From: Paludibacter jiangxiensis
GTDB lineage: Bacteria; Bacteroidota; Bacteroidia; Bacteroidales; Paludibacteraceae
Length of the DNA: 64,000 bases
Reading direction: 5' to 3'
Assembly (NCBI GenBank): GCA_945870155.1
Contig: CAMBSB010000011.1
Span: 1-64,000, forward strand
The notes below the pieces were generated by a model. That model ran no database searches. It was not told the DNA's origin and worked only from the letters and a program-made list of their open reading frames with translations. Below are positions 27,918 to 36,386 of this stretch, piece after piece. How positions within the stretch are numbered: position 1 is the stretch's first letter; the number at the start of each line of letters is the position of its first letter. A program made the translations under genes and the position numbers.

Positions 27918-27925
27918 CAAAGATA
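27918..27925 (-). promoter_or_regulatory. -7 promoter box of the receiver gene
   Basis: TATCTTTG on the minus strand. It places transcription start near 27911 and supports the ATG at 27842 over the one at 27914. Apart from this and the repeat at 28147-28322, the gap 27843-28407 shows nothing I can name. Confidence 0.55.
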
Positions 27926-28146
27926 TTAAAACTTTTTCAATTAAATATAAATTTTATATTTTAAATGATAAAAATATGGTTCTAAATAAAATTTGTCGAT
28001 TATATAAACATTTAAGATGCTTTTAGAGAATGTTCAAGGTGTTTCAAAGCATTTGGAAGGGAAAATCCTCTTTTGTAAAAAAAAAGAATTTAAGATTAAA
28101 AAATGTCTTAAGAACAAAAATTAAATTATTTATGAAATTTTATTTC

Positions 28147-28322
28147 TACTTAGCACCACCTGGCCTATCCCGACATGTCGGGATAAATTGTGGGGGAGTT
28201 TAGGCACATCATTAAAAGTTAACTCTTAAAATAGATTGACTATTTTTTATTCTTTCGGTAATTTAATTCATTTATTTATAACAAAGTCGTTGTTATATCA
28301 AATTGAAGTGTGCTGTTTAGTA
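28147..28322. repeat. MITE-like repeat, second subfamily
   Basis: A 176-bp segment with imperfect inverted ends (TACTTAGCACCAC, and TACTAAACAGCAC read inward from the right, 10 of 13 matching). It carries the palindrome TCCCGACATGTCGGGA near its left end and an internal stretch (about 28206-28295, from TTAAAAGTTA to CGTTGTTAT) that aligns with 50909-50991. I see no clear target duplication. Confidence 0.5.
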
Positions 28323-28407
28323 AGACTTAAATAGACTTTTTTTTAAAATAAAATTTCCGAAAGATAATTGTATGGTATTGAGCTTTATGTTTTTGAAAGC
28401 GGAATTT

Positions 28408-30498
28408 TTAATTCCAACTCCATTTTAATTTTACAAATATATTGCGTCCAGCTTCGTATAAGTCTAGGCCACGAGTGTTGAAAAGATGGTTTTTATAGGC
28501 TGTATCAAAAATATTATTCACTCCGGCAAATAACTGTAAATGAGACTTTTTAATATTTACAGGAAATGAATTTGCGCTAAAGTTTATTATCACATGTCCT
28601 TTTGTTGCAGTTTCATTTTTTGCGAGTTGGTTTTGAGTACCTGCCCACAGTGCTGAAAGTTCTGTCTCAAACTTATTATTCATGCGATAATTAGCTGATA
28701 AATAGCCATGTAGGGGCGGTATTTGAGGAAGAAAAATACCCGCTTCAATATCACGTGCTTGCACATACGAAACATTTCCCAACAACATAAAACTATTACT
28801 TAACAACCAATTAAATTCCATCTCAGCTCCAGTAAAAAAAGCTTTATTTACATTGGTATTTATAAGAGCATTAACTGTAGTGCCAGTTGGAGTCACATAA
28901 TTGCCCTGCATTTCGGTTATTAAGTCGAACAGATAATTTGCAAAAATATCCGCTTTTAAATTAAATTTGGAACCGGAATACAGATAACTTAAATTTGAAA
29001 ATCCACCTTTTTCGGGTTTTAAATTAGGACTACCAATTCGTAAAAGACCTGCCTGATCAATATATTTGAACCTTTCTTCGATGGATGCAACCCTGTAAGC
29101 ACTGGCCAAAGTTAGTATTAGCTTATTACGTTTTATTGGTATAAATTCAAAATCGAGATGTGCCGAATACGAAAATTCAGGTTTAATTCCTGCATTTGTT
29201 TGAATTACTTTTGGTATAACAGCATCCACTTTTTTTCCATCAATAATAGTATATTTGAAAACCTGCTTAAATGCGGTATCGTTTTGAGTGCGATGATAAT
29301 CCAATCGTAAACCGGAATTAATGGTAAAATACTTGGGGTCAATAATTTTTTTGTACAATGCAAATGCACCAACATTTAGCATATTGGCATCGGGGTTAGG
29401 TTGTTCTCCTACAACAATTGTATCTGCCCCATAAGTAATATTTAATCTTCTTGTTCCTGATTTTCTGTACCATGATTCTGCACCTACAGTTAGCGTGTTA
29501 TAATCATTAAAATACAAATCGGCAGTTGCTTTTACGCCAGATGTTGAATTGTAGCTCGAAGGTAAAATGCTTTTGTTTTTATTTACAATGTTTTCAACAT
29601 TACGTCCAATGTTTTGAGTATAAGCTTTGATTTTTAGTTGAGTTATCAAATCACTGAGATCGGTAAAAATATATTCACCACTCATTTGACGACGTTTCAT
29701 ACCTGTATATCGAACTGTGGCTGTTGCTGGAAAAACATTGCTTCCCGGCAATCCTACATCCCAGGCATTGGCTTCATTGTAGTTTACCAGTAATTCCTGA
29801 TTGTCGTTATATCTCATTCCACCTTTCAAGCCCCATGCTAAGTCGTTGAATTGACTGTTTTTTAAAACCCCTTTTGGAGTTTGTGTGTTTTCAGCAGTTC
29901 TATAATTACCATTTAATGAAACAAACCAGTTTTTGTTTGTAAAATTGATATTGGCTGCATTGTCCCACATCTTGTTAACTATATGATAGCCAGAACTTAA
30001 ATTTCCAGAGCTTTTAAGACTATTGGTGTATTCAGGAATTTGTGATACGAAGTTAATAACGCCACCCATAGCACCCGATCCGAAAATTACAGATCCTGCA
30101 CCTTTAATGACTTCAATTTTTTCCAATTGGTTCATATTTATTGTTGATAATGCTCCTGCAATATCACTTGAAGTTTGAATCCTATCCTGATCTATTAATA
30201 ATAATAGTTTTTGTTCATTCATTCCTCTGATATTTACTGTTGTAGCCCATATTCCATCGCGTATTAATGCTACTCCAGTTTTTGATACCAATGCATCAGC
30301 AGGTGTAATAAAACTATTTTTCTCAATGCTAGCTTTATCAACAGAAACATAGGGGAGAGTCAGTTTTGGAGAGGCCAAACTGTAAATCGTTATTTCTTTT
30401 ATTTGCATTTGTTTGATAGAGTCATTGTTTGTGTTAGCAAACACTATCAGGGTTAAACACATCAAATTAATTAATGAAAGTAATTTCTTGTAATTCAT
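28408..30498 (-). CDS. TonB-dependent outer-membrane receptor
   Basis: A 696-residue receptor. I start at ATG 30498 (MNYKKLLSLINLMCLTLIVFA), which gives a signal peptide. The longer frame to 30675 does not. The plug domain includes IRGMNEQKLLLLIDQDRIQTSSDIAGALSTINMNQLEKIEVIKGAGSVIFGSGAMGGVINFVS. The 22-strand barrel ends in FVKLKWSWN, lacking the usual terminal aromatic. It imports a scarce ligand (siderophore, haem, cobalamin or a metal); nothing here tells which. It stands alone, with no SusD, riboswitch or transporter partner. Confidence 0.9.
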   Translation of the reverse strand: MNYKKLLSLINLMCLTLIVFANTNNDSIKQMQIKEITIYSLASPKLTLPYVSVDKASIEKNSFITPADALVSKTGVALIRDGIWATTVNIRGMNEQKLLLLIDQDRIQTSSDIAGALSTINMNQLEKIEVIKGAGSVIFGSGAMGGVINFVSQIPEYTNSLKSSGNLSSGYHIVNKMWDNAANINFTNKNWFVSLNGNYRTAENTQTPKGVLKNSQFNDLAWGLKGGMRYNDNQELLVNYNEANAWDVGLPGSNVFPATATVRYTGMKRRQMSGEYIFTDLSDLITQLKIKAYTQNIGRNVENIVNKNKSILPSSYNSTSGVKATADLYFNDYNTLTVGAESWYRKSGTRRLNITYGADTIVVGEQPNPDANMLNVGAFALYKKIIDPKYFTINSGLRLDYHRTQNDTAFKQVFKYTIIDGKKVDAVIPKVIQTNAGIKPEFSYSAHLDFEFIPIKRNKLILTLASAYRVASIEERFKYIDQAGLLRIGSPNLKPEKGGFSNLSYLYSGSKFNLKADIFANYLFDLITEMQGNYVTPTGTTVNALINTNVNKAFFTGAEMEFNWLLSNSFMLLGNVSYVQARDIEAGIFLPQIPPLHGYLSANYRMNNKFETELSALWAGTQNQLAKNETATKGHVIINFSANSFPVNIKKSHLQLFAGVNNIFDTAYKNHLFNTRGLDLYEAGRNIFVKLKWSWN

Positions 30499-30903
30499 AC
30501 AGGTTTTATATTTAAAATATGGGATGCAAAGTATATAATAATCGGTAAAGTGAAGAATTTTATTTCGTTTCAGAAGTGAGTTTATCTTCTTTAAATAATG
30601 ACTTACAATATCTCTTAATGATAAAGCCAATATGATTAAAACCTCGTACTGTAAGTGCTTCATGAAATAACACAATAAAACCTCAATGGTTCACCAAAAT
30701 AGGGGCAAAATTTAGTTGTTTTAGTTTTAATTATTGCATAGAAATTACATTATTGAATTTTTAAACAGATTATCCTCTAATATTAATTTTCACAATTACC
30801 TAATCTTTTAGATATTTAAATTCATAAATAAATGATGACTATAACTGGATAGTTTCACTGAATCTTCAAATAATCAAATACATTTATCGATAACTCTGGG
30901 TTT
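30499..30903. other. 405-bp intergenic region
   Basis: It lies between the five-gene lipid operon and the receptor gene. Apart from a weak promoter-like TACTTTG on the minus strand (30527-30533), I see no gene, hairpin, riboswitch or repeat in it. Confidence 0.5.
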
Positions 30904-31899
30904 TTAATACCTTATCAATGCTCCACCAATTGAAAAACCTGCAGCTGTACCAACCAGAAAGCAAATATCCCCACGCTTAATTTCTCCATTTTCAATAGAG
31001 TCATGTAGCAACATTGGAATAGAGCTTGCAATACAATTGCCATGCGTTTTTAAATTTCCCTTTACTTGATTTGGTTTAAAATTATACGTTTTTTCAAGGA
31101 TTAATACTGCTTTAAGTGATGCTTGATGCGGTATTACAGAGTCAACATCCAATATTTTAATTGCTAAATCTTCAAAAAAAGCATCGATAAAAGGTGCTAA
31201 TTTTTGCAATGCGAGTCGCATCAAATTTTTACCATTCATAGTAAATGAGTATAAATCAGCAGTATAAGGGTTGTCTTTAAAATAGTATTTATTTCCGCCT
31301 CCTTTTACTAAAGAATCGAAAATGCCTTCGGTGTAATTTTTTTGCATAGCCTTATAAAAACGTGCATCTGCACTCTCATCATATTGTAAAATAAATGCAA
31401 CAGCACCATCCCCAAAGAGCGTTATTGTTTCTTTGTTAGCAGGATTTAATCCCTTTGATGATATTTCGCTGCTTACTATAACAATCGTTTTATATTGTTT
31501 TCCATCTAATAATGCAGAAGCAACTTCGAATGCACTAACAAAACTAAGGCAACTTGCGTCGATATCTATGGTTCCAAAATCAAATTCATTGCCATTTACC
31601 AACTCGCTTTTAATTACACTTGCCTGGTTTGGAAGTGGATAGTCAAATGTAGCTGAAGCTGATATTAACAAATCTACATCCTTGAGTTGCAGATTGCTCT
31701 TTTCGAATGCATTTTCTACAGCTCGTGCGCCCATATATCCGTTGCACTCAAATGTAACATGATGTCTTGACTCAACTCCGGAGTTTTTTGCCGACCATCC
31801 ACGTTCTAAATTGTGTAAATCTTCAATTTGAGATGAATAGACTATTTTTGGAAGATATTTTCCTGAAGCAATTATTTTTATCGGTTTAGCTGTTTTCAT
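30904..31899 (-). CDS. FabH-like 3-oxoacyl-ACP synthase III homologue
   Basis: A 331-residue thiolase-fold ketosynthase. The full catalytic triad is present: Cys117 in DIDASCLSFVSAF, His258 in VIPHQAS and Asn288 in THGNCIASS. The C-terminus GDICFLVGTAAGFSIGGALIRY has the glycine-rich end of the family. I start at ATG 31899, overlapping the ligase gene by 14 bp; the longer frame to 31944 would overlap by 59 bp. It is the last gene of a five-gene operon with an SDR and an adenylate-forming enzyme and no acyl carrier protein nearby. That set-up resembles OleA-type head-to-head condensation more than primary fatty-acid synthesis (inference). Confidence 0.85.
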   Translation of the reverse strand: MKTAKPIKIIASGKYLPKIVYSSQIEDLHNLERGWSAKNSGVESRHHVTFECNGYMGARAVENAFEKSNLQLKDVDLLISASATFDYPLPNQASVIKSELVNGNEFDFGTIDIDASCLSFVSAFEVASALLDGKQYKTIVIVSSEISSKGLNPANKETITLFGDGAVAFILQYDESADARFYKAMQKNYTEGIFDSLVKGGGNKYYFKDNPYTADLYSFTMNGKNLMRLALQKLAPFIDAFFEDLAIKILDVDSVIPHQASLKAVLILEKTYNFKPNQVKGNLKTHGNCIASSIPMLLHDSIENGEIKRGDICFLVGTAAGFSIGGALIRY

Positions 31900-33169
31900 T
31901 TCTAATTCTTCTAAGTTTGTTGCCTTGAATATGATTTCTATCATTCAATAGAGTAAATTCTACATGCTTAATATTATATTGTAGTAATAATTCTTCAATT
32001 GAATTCACAGCCAAATTATAGGATAATGAAGAACTACTCTCAATAAATAAACACAATTGATTGGTGTTTTTCTGAATCAATGTATAGTCTGTGATTTTGC
32101 TGTCGGCCAATATAATAGCCCTGCGAAAAAAATCAGGAAAAATCTTTACCTTTAAATTGTCTGATGAAATAAATTCTAATATATCATCCGATCGTCCTTC
32201 GATAGCAGCTATGGCTTGCATTTTACTTCCACATTCACAACTAGCTTGTTCTGTTAATATATCGTTTAACTCATACCTTATTACAGCCTGCGATTTTCTT
32301 TTTAAGTCTGTAATTACCGGATGAAATCTAATTTGCTCTTTATCAATATATTTCTTCTCAATAATTAAAAAATCTTCGTTAAAATGTAAAGTGCCATTTT
32401 TGCAAGTATAAGCCAGAAAACCTTCGGTACATTGATATACCTGATGAATAATTTGATTGAATACACGTGTCAAATATGCTTTGTCTTCGGGAGTTAACAC
32501 TTCTGCAACCGAAATTATTTTTGAGGGTTGAATATGCAGAAGCTTTTTTTCAGTGGCTTTAGCCAATTCAAGCAACATACTTGGTTGTGCTACTAAAATG
32601 TTGGGCTGTAGTTTGTTAAGTCTGTCAATGTGACATGGTATATCAATGAGTAAATCAAAAAAATTAAATGATAGGATATTTGAATTTACCGAAGCATATA
32701 AATTGCTATTTGCCCTTAAAAAGAAGGCGACATTGCGTTTTTTTAATGAAAATCCAATAACCCGATCGAGCATCATTGCTACCCACATTGCTCGTTCGTT
32801 TTCGCTGGCTAAAAACACGCCTCTGTTGCCACTAGTGCCCGATGAAAGTCCAACAGTTACTCCATTTATTGTTGGCGAAAAATCTCTGTCCTTTTCAGCT
32901 TTTATAGCCAATTCTAAAGCATTTTCTAACTTTATTTTGCAAGTATTTATAAGATCGAAATTGGCCATAAACACTTGCTTGTTTATCAATGGAAAATCAC
33001 TAATTCCCATTTTTTTATTGCTAAATTCCTTATAAAATTCCGATTTAGCTAAAAAGCGTTTTAAGCTTTTAAATCGGATTTTTCTTAGCGTCGATAAATT
33101 ATTTCGGTACCAAAACTTAAGTAGTTTAGCCTGAATAAGATATAATAGTATTTTTATTTTAAAGCGCAT
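31886..33169 (-). CDS. putative adenylate-forming enzyme (F390 synthetase/PaaK-like)
   Basis: A 427-residue protein of the phenylacetate-CoA ligase/coenzyme F390 synthetase-like branch of adenylate-forming enzymes. The P-loop-like TVGLSSGTSGNRGVFLAS is intact, as are YQCTEGFLAYTC (adenine motif) and a C-terminal hinge region EGRSDDILEF. A CECGS pair occurs near residue 330. I start at ATG 33169 (MRFKIKILLYLIQ), overlapping the hydrolase gene by 11 bp. It probably activates a fatty or beta-hydroxy acid; the acceptor is unknown. Translationally coupled to both neighbours. Confidence 0.8.
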   Translation of the reverse strand: MRFKIKILLYLIQAKLLKFWYRNNLSTLRKIRFKSLKRFLAKSEFYKEFSNKKMGISDFPLINKQVFMANFDLINTCKIKLENALELAIKAEKDRDFSPTINGVTVGLSSGTSGNRGVFLASENERAMWVAMMLDRVIGFSLKKRNVAFFLRANSNLYASVNSNILSFNFFDLLIDIPCHIDRLNKLQPNILVAQPSMLLELAKATEKKLLHIQPSKIISVAEVLTPEDKAYLTRVFNQIIHQVYQCTEGFLAYTCKNGTLHFNEDFLIIEKKYIDKEQIRFHPVITDLKRKSQAVIRYELNDILTEQASCECGSKMQAIAAIEGRSDDILEFISSDNLKVKIFPDFFRRAIILADSKITDYTLIQKNTNQLCLFIESSSSLSYNLAVNSIEELLLQYNIKHVEFTLLNDRNHIQGNKLRRIRNENS

Positions 33170-34007
33170 CGATATCAAATTTTGCAGAAACAAGTTTTGA
33201 AGTCGTTTCGTTACAATGAGTGGGTACAATAATTATTTGTGGTGATTGTATGTGTAATAAATGTAATTTTTCTAGACTTGACATATATGCTTTCCATGAA
33301 TCGAAAATAATACTGGCTATTGGATGAGCGGGGCACATTTTTTCGAATGATTTCTTATACCAACAAGCATCCGAAACCAAGAAATAATTGTTTTTTGTAG
33401 TCTGAACCTGCATTCCAATTTGTCCGGCAGCGTGTCCGGGTAAGTCATATATAAACATTGATGTATCACCCCACAAATCATATTTAACCCCAAAAATTTC
33501 ATCATGAGTTGGCACAGCTATATCTTCAATAAAACTTAACCTTGAGTCAAAATCAGCCGGAATTAAGTCTTTTAGTATGCCTTTTGTAACTCCGAGGAAT
33601 GATGGCATGTTTTTCATTTGTTTATACGCAGGGCGTGAACAATAGAACTGAGCATTGTTAAAATCTTTCAATCCACCAATATGATCGGCATGAAAATGCG
33701 ATATTATAACATGTTTAATATCACTAACTTTAATTCCAAAAGAGTTCAATTGCCATTGTATTTCATCTTCGGTTTTTACAAAAACTTTTGTGATTTTTGC
33801 ATATATTTTGTTTGGAAAGTTTTTTGTTACATCATAAAAGCGTTCCGCATAACCAGTATCAAAAAGTATCCAACCTTTTTCAGGATGTAAAATCAAACCA
33901 TAAAGTGCGTTGAATTTTACTGGTTTATTCTCTCCGCCTTGTATGGCATGTTTCTCATTTGCAAAGCAATAGCCTGCATAATTTAAAAACAATTTTACTT
34001 TGTTCAT
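33159..34007 (-). CDS. metallo-beta-lactamase-fold hydrolase
   Basis: A 282-residue cytoplasmic hydrolase. The metal motif is HFHADHIGG (HxHxDH) after LFDTGY, with a later His in YDLPGHAAGQIGM and Asp in LVSDACWY. Domain layout resembles the AhlD/AiiA-type lactonase branch, so the bond cleaved may be a lactone or thioester. It sits in mid-operon, overlapping the SDR gene by 4 bp and the ligase gene by 11 bp. In an OleABCD-like scheme it would occupy the hydrolase position that OleB fills with an alpha/beta fold. That is inference. Confidence 0.85.
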   Translation of the reverse strand: MNKVKLFLNYAGYCFANEKHAIQGGENKPVKFNALYGLILHPEKGWILFDTGYAERFYDVTKNFPNKIYAKITKVFVKTEDEIQWQLNSFGIKVSDIKHVIISHFHADHIGGLKDFNNAQFYCSRPAYKQMKNMPSFLGVTKGILKDLIPADFDSRLSFIEDIAVPTHDEIFGVKYDLWGDTSMFIYDLPGHAAGQIGMQVQTTKNNYFLVSDACWYKKSFEKMCPAHPIASIIFDSWKAYMSSLEKLHLLHIQSPQIIIVPTHCNETTSKLVSAKFDIDAL

Positions 34008-35005
34008 TTACTATTATTTTTATACCAATTTACAAATTCATCAATGGACTGAAGGCTTGTAACTTGAGGTGTAAAGTTAAGCATTTTTTTTGCTTTTGAG
34101 ATATCCAAAGTAAAGCTATCGGCCAAAACTCCAACACTATATTTAATCAGTGGAGGTTCACTTTTCTGTTTCAGCACTTTGGCTTTAAACTCAATTATTG
34201 ATGCAATAAACATGGCAAGTGCACGAGGAATCTTTGTAGTAGGAGGGGAGAGCTGTAGCGATTTAAGTGCGTAATTTAATGTTTCCCAAAATGCTACAGG
34301 ATGGCCATCGGTGATATTATATGCTTCACCCCAAGCTTTCTCATCTGTTTTCAAGCAACAGAGCACTGCTTCAATTACATTACGTACCGATGTAAGGTCG
34401 CAAATATTTTTTCCATCTCCAATAATTTTTAGTTTACCTTTTTTATATGCTTCCAATATTCTTGGAAAAATAACTGTATCGCCTGCACCTATTATTGCTC
34501 TGGGTCGTAATGCTATAGTTAATATGCCTTTACCATTATATTCCAATATAAGTTTTTCACTTATTAATTTTGTTTTGGCATAATTATTTATCATCTTGGG
34601 TGGTAATGGATCCGATTCCTTAACATTCAATCTGCTATTAGAATTTACATAAATACTTGGTGTAGATATATATATAAATTTTTTCACACATGCTTTCTTT
34701 GATGCAATTAAAAGATTTTCTGTTGCCACACAATTTGCTTTATAAAAATCGTCATACGCTCCATAAGGCGACGATAATGCAGCGCAATGTATAACTATTT
34801 CAGCATTAACAACGAGACGATTGCAAAATTCTGCATCAGTTAAATCTCCTGCAATAAATTCGCAATTTTTGTTTTTCAATTCTTCAGTATTATTGTTGCG
34901 CCTCGAGGTAGCAACTATCTGATAATCATTTGTATTTTCGCCCAAATAAGCTGCCAGCCGTCCTCCCAAAAATCCGGCAGCACCTGTTACAATTATTTTT
35001 TTCAT
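34004..35005 (-). CDS. NAD-dependent epimerase/dehydratase family protein (3-beta-HSD-like SDR)
   Basis: A 333-residue extended SDR. The nucleotide-binding motif is TGAAGFLGG at the N-terminus, the acidic step is FIAGDLTD, and the active-site pair is YAKTK (Y-x3-K) preceded by STPSIY. The overall pattern is nearer to 3-beta-hydroxysteroid dehydrogenases and OleD than to sugar-nucleotide epimerases. It overlaps both neighbours by 4 bp. It probably oxidises or reduces a hydroxy/keto group on the operon's lipid product. Confidence 0.85.
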   Translation of the reverse strand: MKKIIVTGAAGFLGGRLAAYLGENTNDYQIVATSRRNNNTEELKNKNCEFIAGDLTDAEFCNRLVVNAEIVIHCAALSSPYGAYDDFYKANCVATENLLIASKKACVKKFIYISTPSIYVNSNSRLNVKESDPLPPKMINNYAKTKLISEKLILEYNGKGILTIALRPRAIIGAGDTVIFPRILEAYKKGKLKIIGDGKNICDLTSVRNVIEAVLCCLKTDEKAWGEAYNITDGHPVAFWETLNYALKSLQLSPPTTKIPRALAMFIASIIEFKAKVLKQKSEPPLIKYSVGVLADSFTLDISKAKKMLNFTPQVTSLQSIDEFVNWYKNNSK

Positions 35006-36090
35006 ATTGACGTTTGCTTAACGATTTTTCCTGCACAAAATGTATAAATCGAAGTGATATCGGTTTTAAACAAATACTCTTCGAGCTCAGCATTTCGTTG
35101 TATAGATGCAAATAAAGTTTCAGGGTGCTGTTTTACAAGGAATTGTCTTTCACAAAACCTAGCATTTGGTGCAGCTGCATCAATTATTTTTTCCCAACAG
35201 GATTTATATTCGTTTTTACTCGCATAGGAAGAAAAATCGGACAATGAAAATGCTGTAAATCGATTTTCAGTATTTGATAAATAGTCTGACATTGAATTAG
35301 TTACTATCTCAATGTTATTAATATTATCTCGTATTAATTCAAAATTTTCTTCGCGTAAATGATGTGGTAAAACACAGTCTGTACCATAATATCCTTGAAA
35401 TATTAAATTGGCAAAATGATTGGTTTTTAAATTAAAGTTAGTTGCCATATAATCCAATCTGGATTTCATATAAGTGTAAATACTGAAGTTTTTTGGGATT
35501 AATCTTGCACCGGGTTCCCTAAAAATGTACAACCATAAAAATTTATTGCAAATAATTCTAAATACAAATCTCCAAACTAAATTATCAAACCCTTCTTTCC
35601 ATAGCTTTTGTTGGGCGTCTAAATTGTTGATTGATATTAGTTTGTGTATTGTTTTTCGTTTTAAAAATGAGAACTTAATTAGCTTTCGTTGAATTCTTTC
35701 CCATGTTCCACAGTACAATATTCCGTTTTCAATAAGCTTATGATGTTTCAACCAATACAATTTACAATTATCTGATAAACTATCTTTAATACGTTCAAAA
35801 AAAAGGATTCTTTCCATTGAATCATTAAGACCAATAAATTGACAGAATTCTTTATATGTCAAATGCTTGTAGGCTGCAATTTTAAGTTCAAGAATAAAGT
35901 TTTGGGTTTTATTAAAGTCCAAACTTATTATTTTTTGAGGTGAGTCAACTAATAAATCGAGTGATCTTGCTCCACTTCCACTTATGCAGAAAACTATGTC
36001 TAAAGGGCTTAATCTTAAGGCCTTTCTTTCTGATTCACTGTCCTCATTACTAGATGAATAATTAATTTTTTGAAAGAATTTTTGTGACAT
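35002..36090 (-). CDS. BtaA-like 3-amino-3-carboxypropyl transferase (DUF3419)
   Basis: A 362-residue protein, first in the operon. The opening block DIVFCISGSGARSLDLLVDSPQKIISLDFNKTQNFILELK is the AdoMet-binding motif of the DUF3419/BtaA family. BtaA transfers the 3-amino-3-carboxypropyl group of S-adenosylmethionine to diacylglycerol in betaine-lipid synthesis. The C-terminal half includes FQGYYGTDCVLPHHLREENFELIRDN and FCERQFLV, also family-like. No BtaB methyltransferase is adjacent, so a betaine headgroup is not expected from this operon alone. A -7 box lies at 36234-36241 with a leader of about 140 nt. Confidence 0.78.
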   Translation of the reverse strand: MSQKFFQKINYSSSNEDSESERKALRLSPLDIVFCISGSGARSLDLLVDSPQKIISLDFNKTQNFILELKIAAYKHLTYKEFCQFIGLNDSMERILFFERIKDSLSDNCKLYWLKHHKLIENGILYCGTWERIQRKLIKFSFLKRKTIHKLISINNLDAQQKLWKEGFDNLVWRFVFRIICNKFLWLYIFREPGARLIPKNFSIYTYMKSRLDYMATNFNLKTNHFANLIFQGYYGTDCVLPHHLREENFELIRDNINNIEIVTNSMSDYLSNTENRFTAFSLSDFSSYASKNEYKSCWEKIIDAAAPNARFCERQFLVKQHPETLFASIQRNAELEEYLFKTDITSIYTFCAGKIVKQTSI

Positions 36091-36233
36091 TTATTTTATA
36101 AAATGTGGAATTATGGAATTATTATTTAATGTTACTTTTATATCTCTGAATTTTAAATTATGATTAGTAGTTTTTTAAATATTATTGCATTTATAGATTT
36201 ATTTGTATTATCAATATATCAAAGTTCATTATA

Positions 36234-36241
36234 CAAAGATA
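36234..36241 (-). promoter_or_regulatory. -7 promoter box of the five-gene lipid operon
   Basis: CAAAGATA on the plus strand (TATCTTTG on the minus). It is the only full match upstream of the BtaA-like gene. Confidence 0.5.
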
Positions 36242-36354
36242 CTAAAAACTGGGTTTAATAAATTTGACCACAAAAAATATTTAATTTATTTTTAAATAGC
36301 TTATATGCAAGATGCTTTTTTGAATTTTTATAAATTAAGTTTCCATTTTTCCAT

Positions 36355-36362
36355 TATCTTTG
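36355..36362 (+). promoter_or_regulatory. -7 promoter box of the C69 dipeptidase gene
   Basis: TATCTTTG, 24 bp before the ATG at 36387. Confidence 0.6.
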
Positions 36363-36386
36363 CAAAATACAATTTAAAAAACGCTT

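Noticed and set aside
30499-30675. Longer start for the TonB receptor
   Set aside because: The extra 59 residues lack a signal peptide, while MNYKKLLSLINLMCL at 30498 provides one.
30499-30903. Cobalamin or other riboswitch upstream of the TonB receptor
   Set aside because: I looked for conserved riboswitch boxes on the minus strand and saw none.
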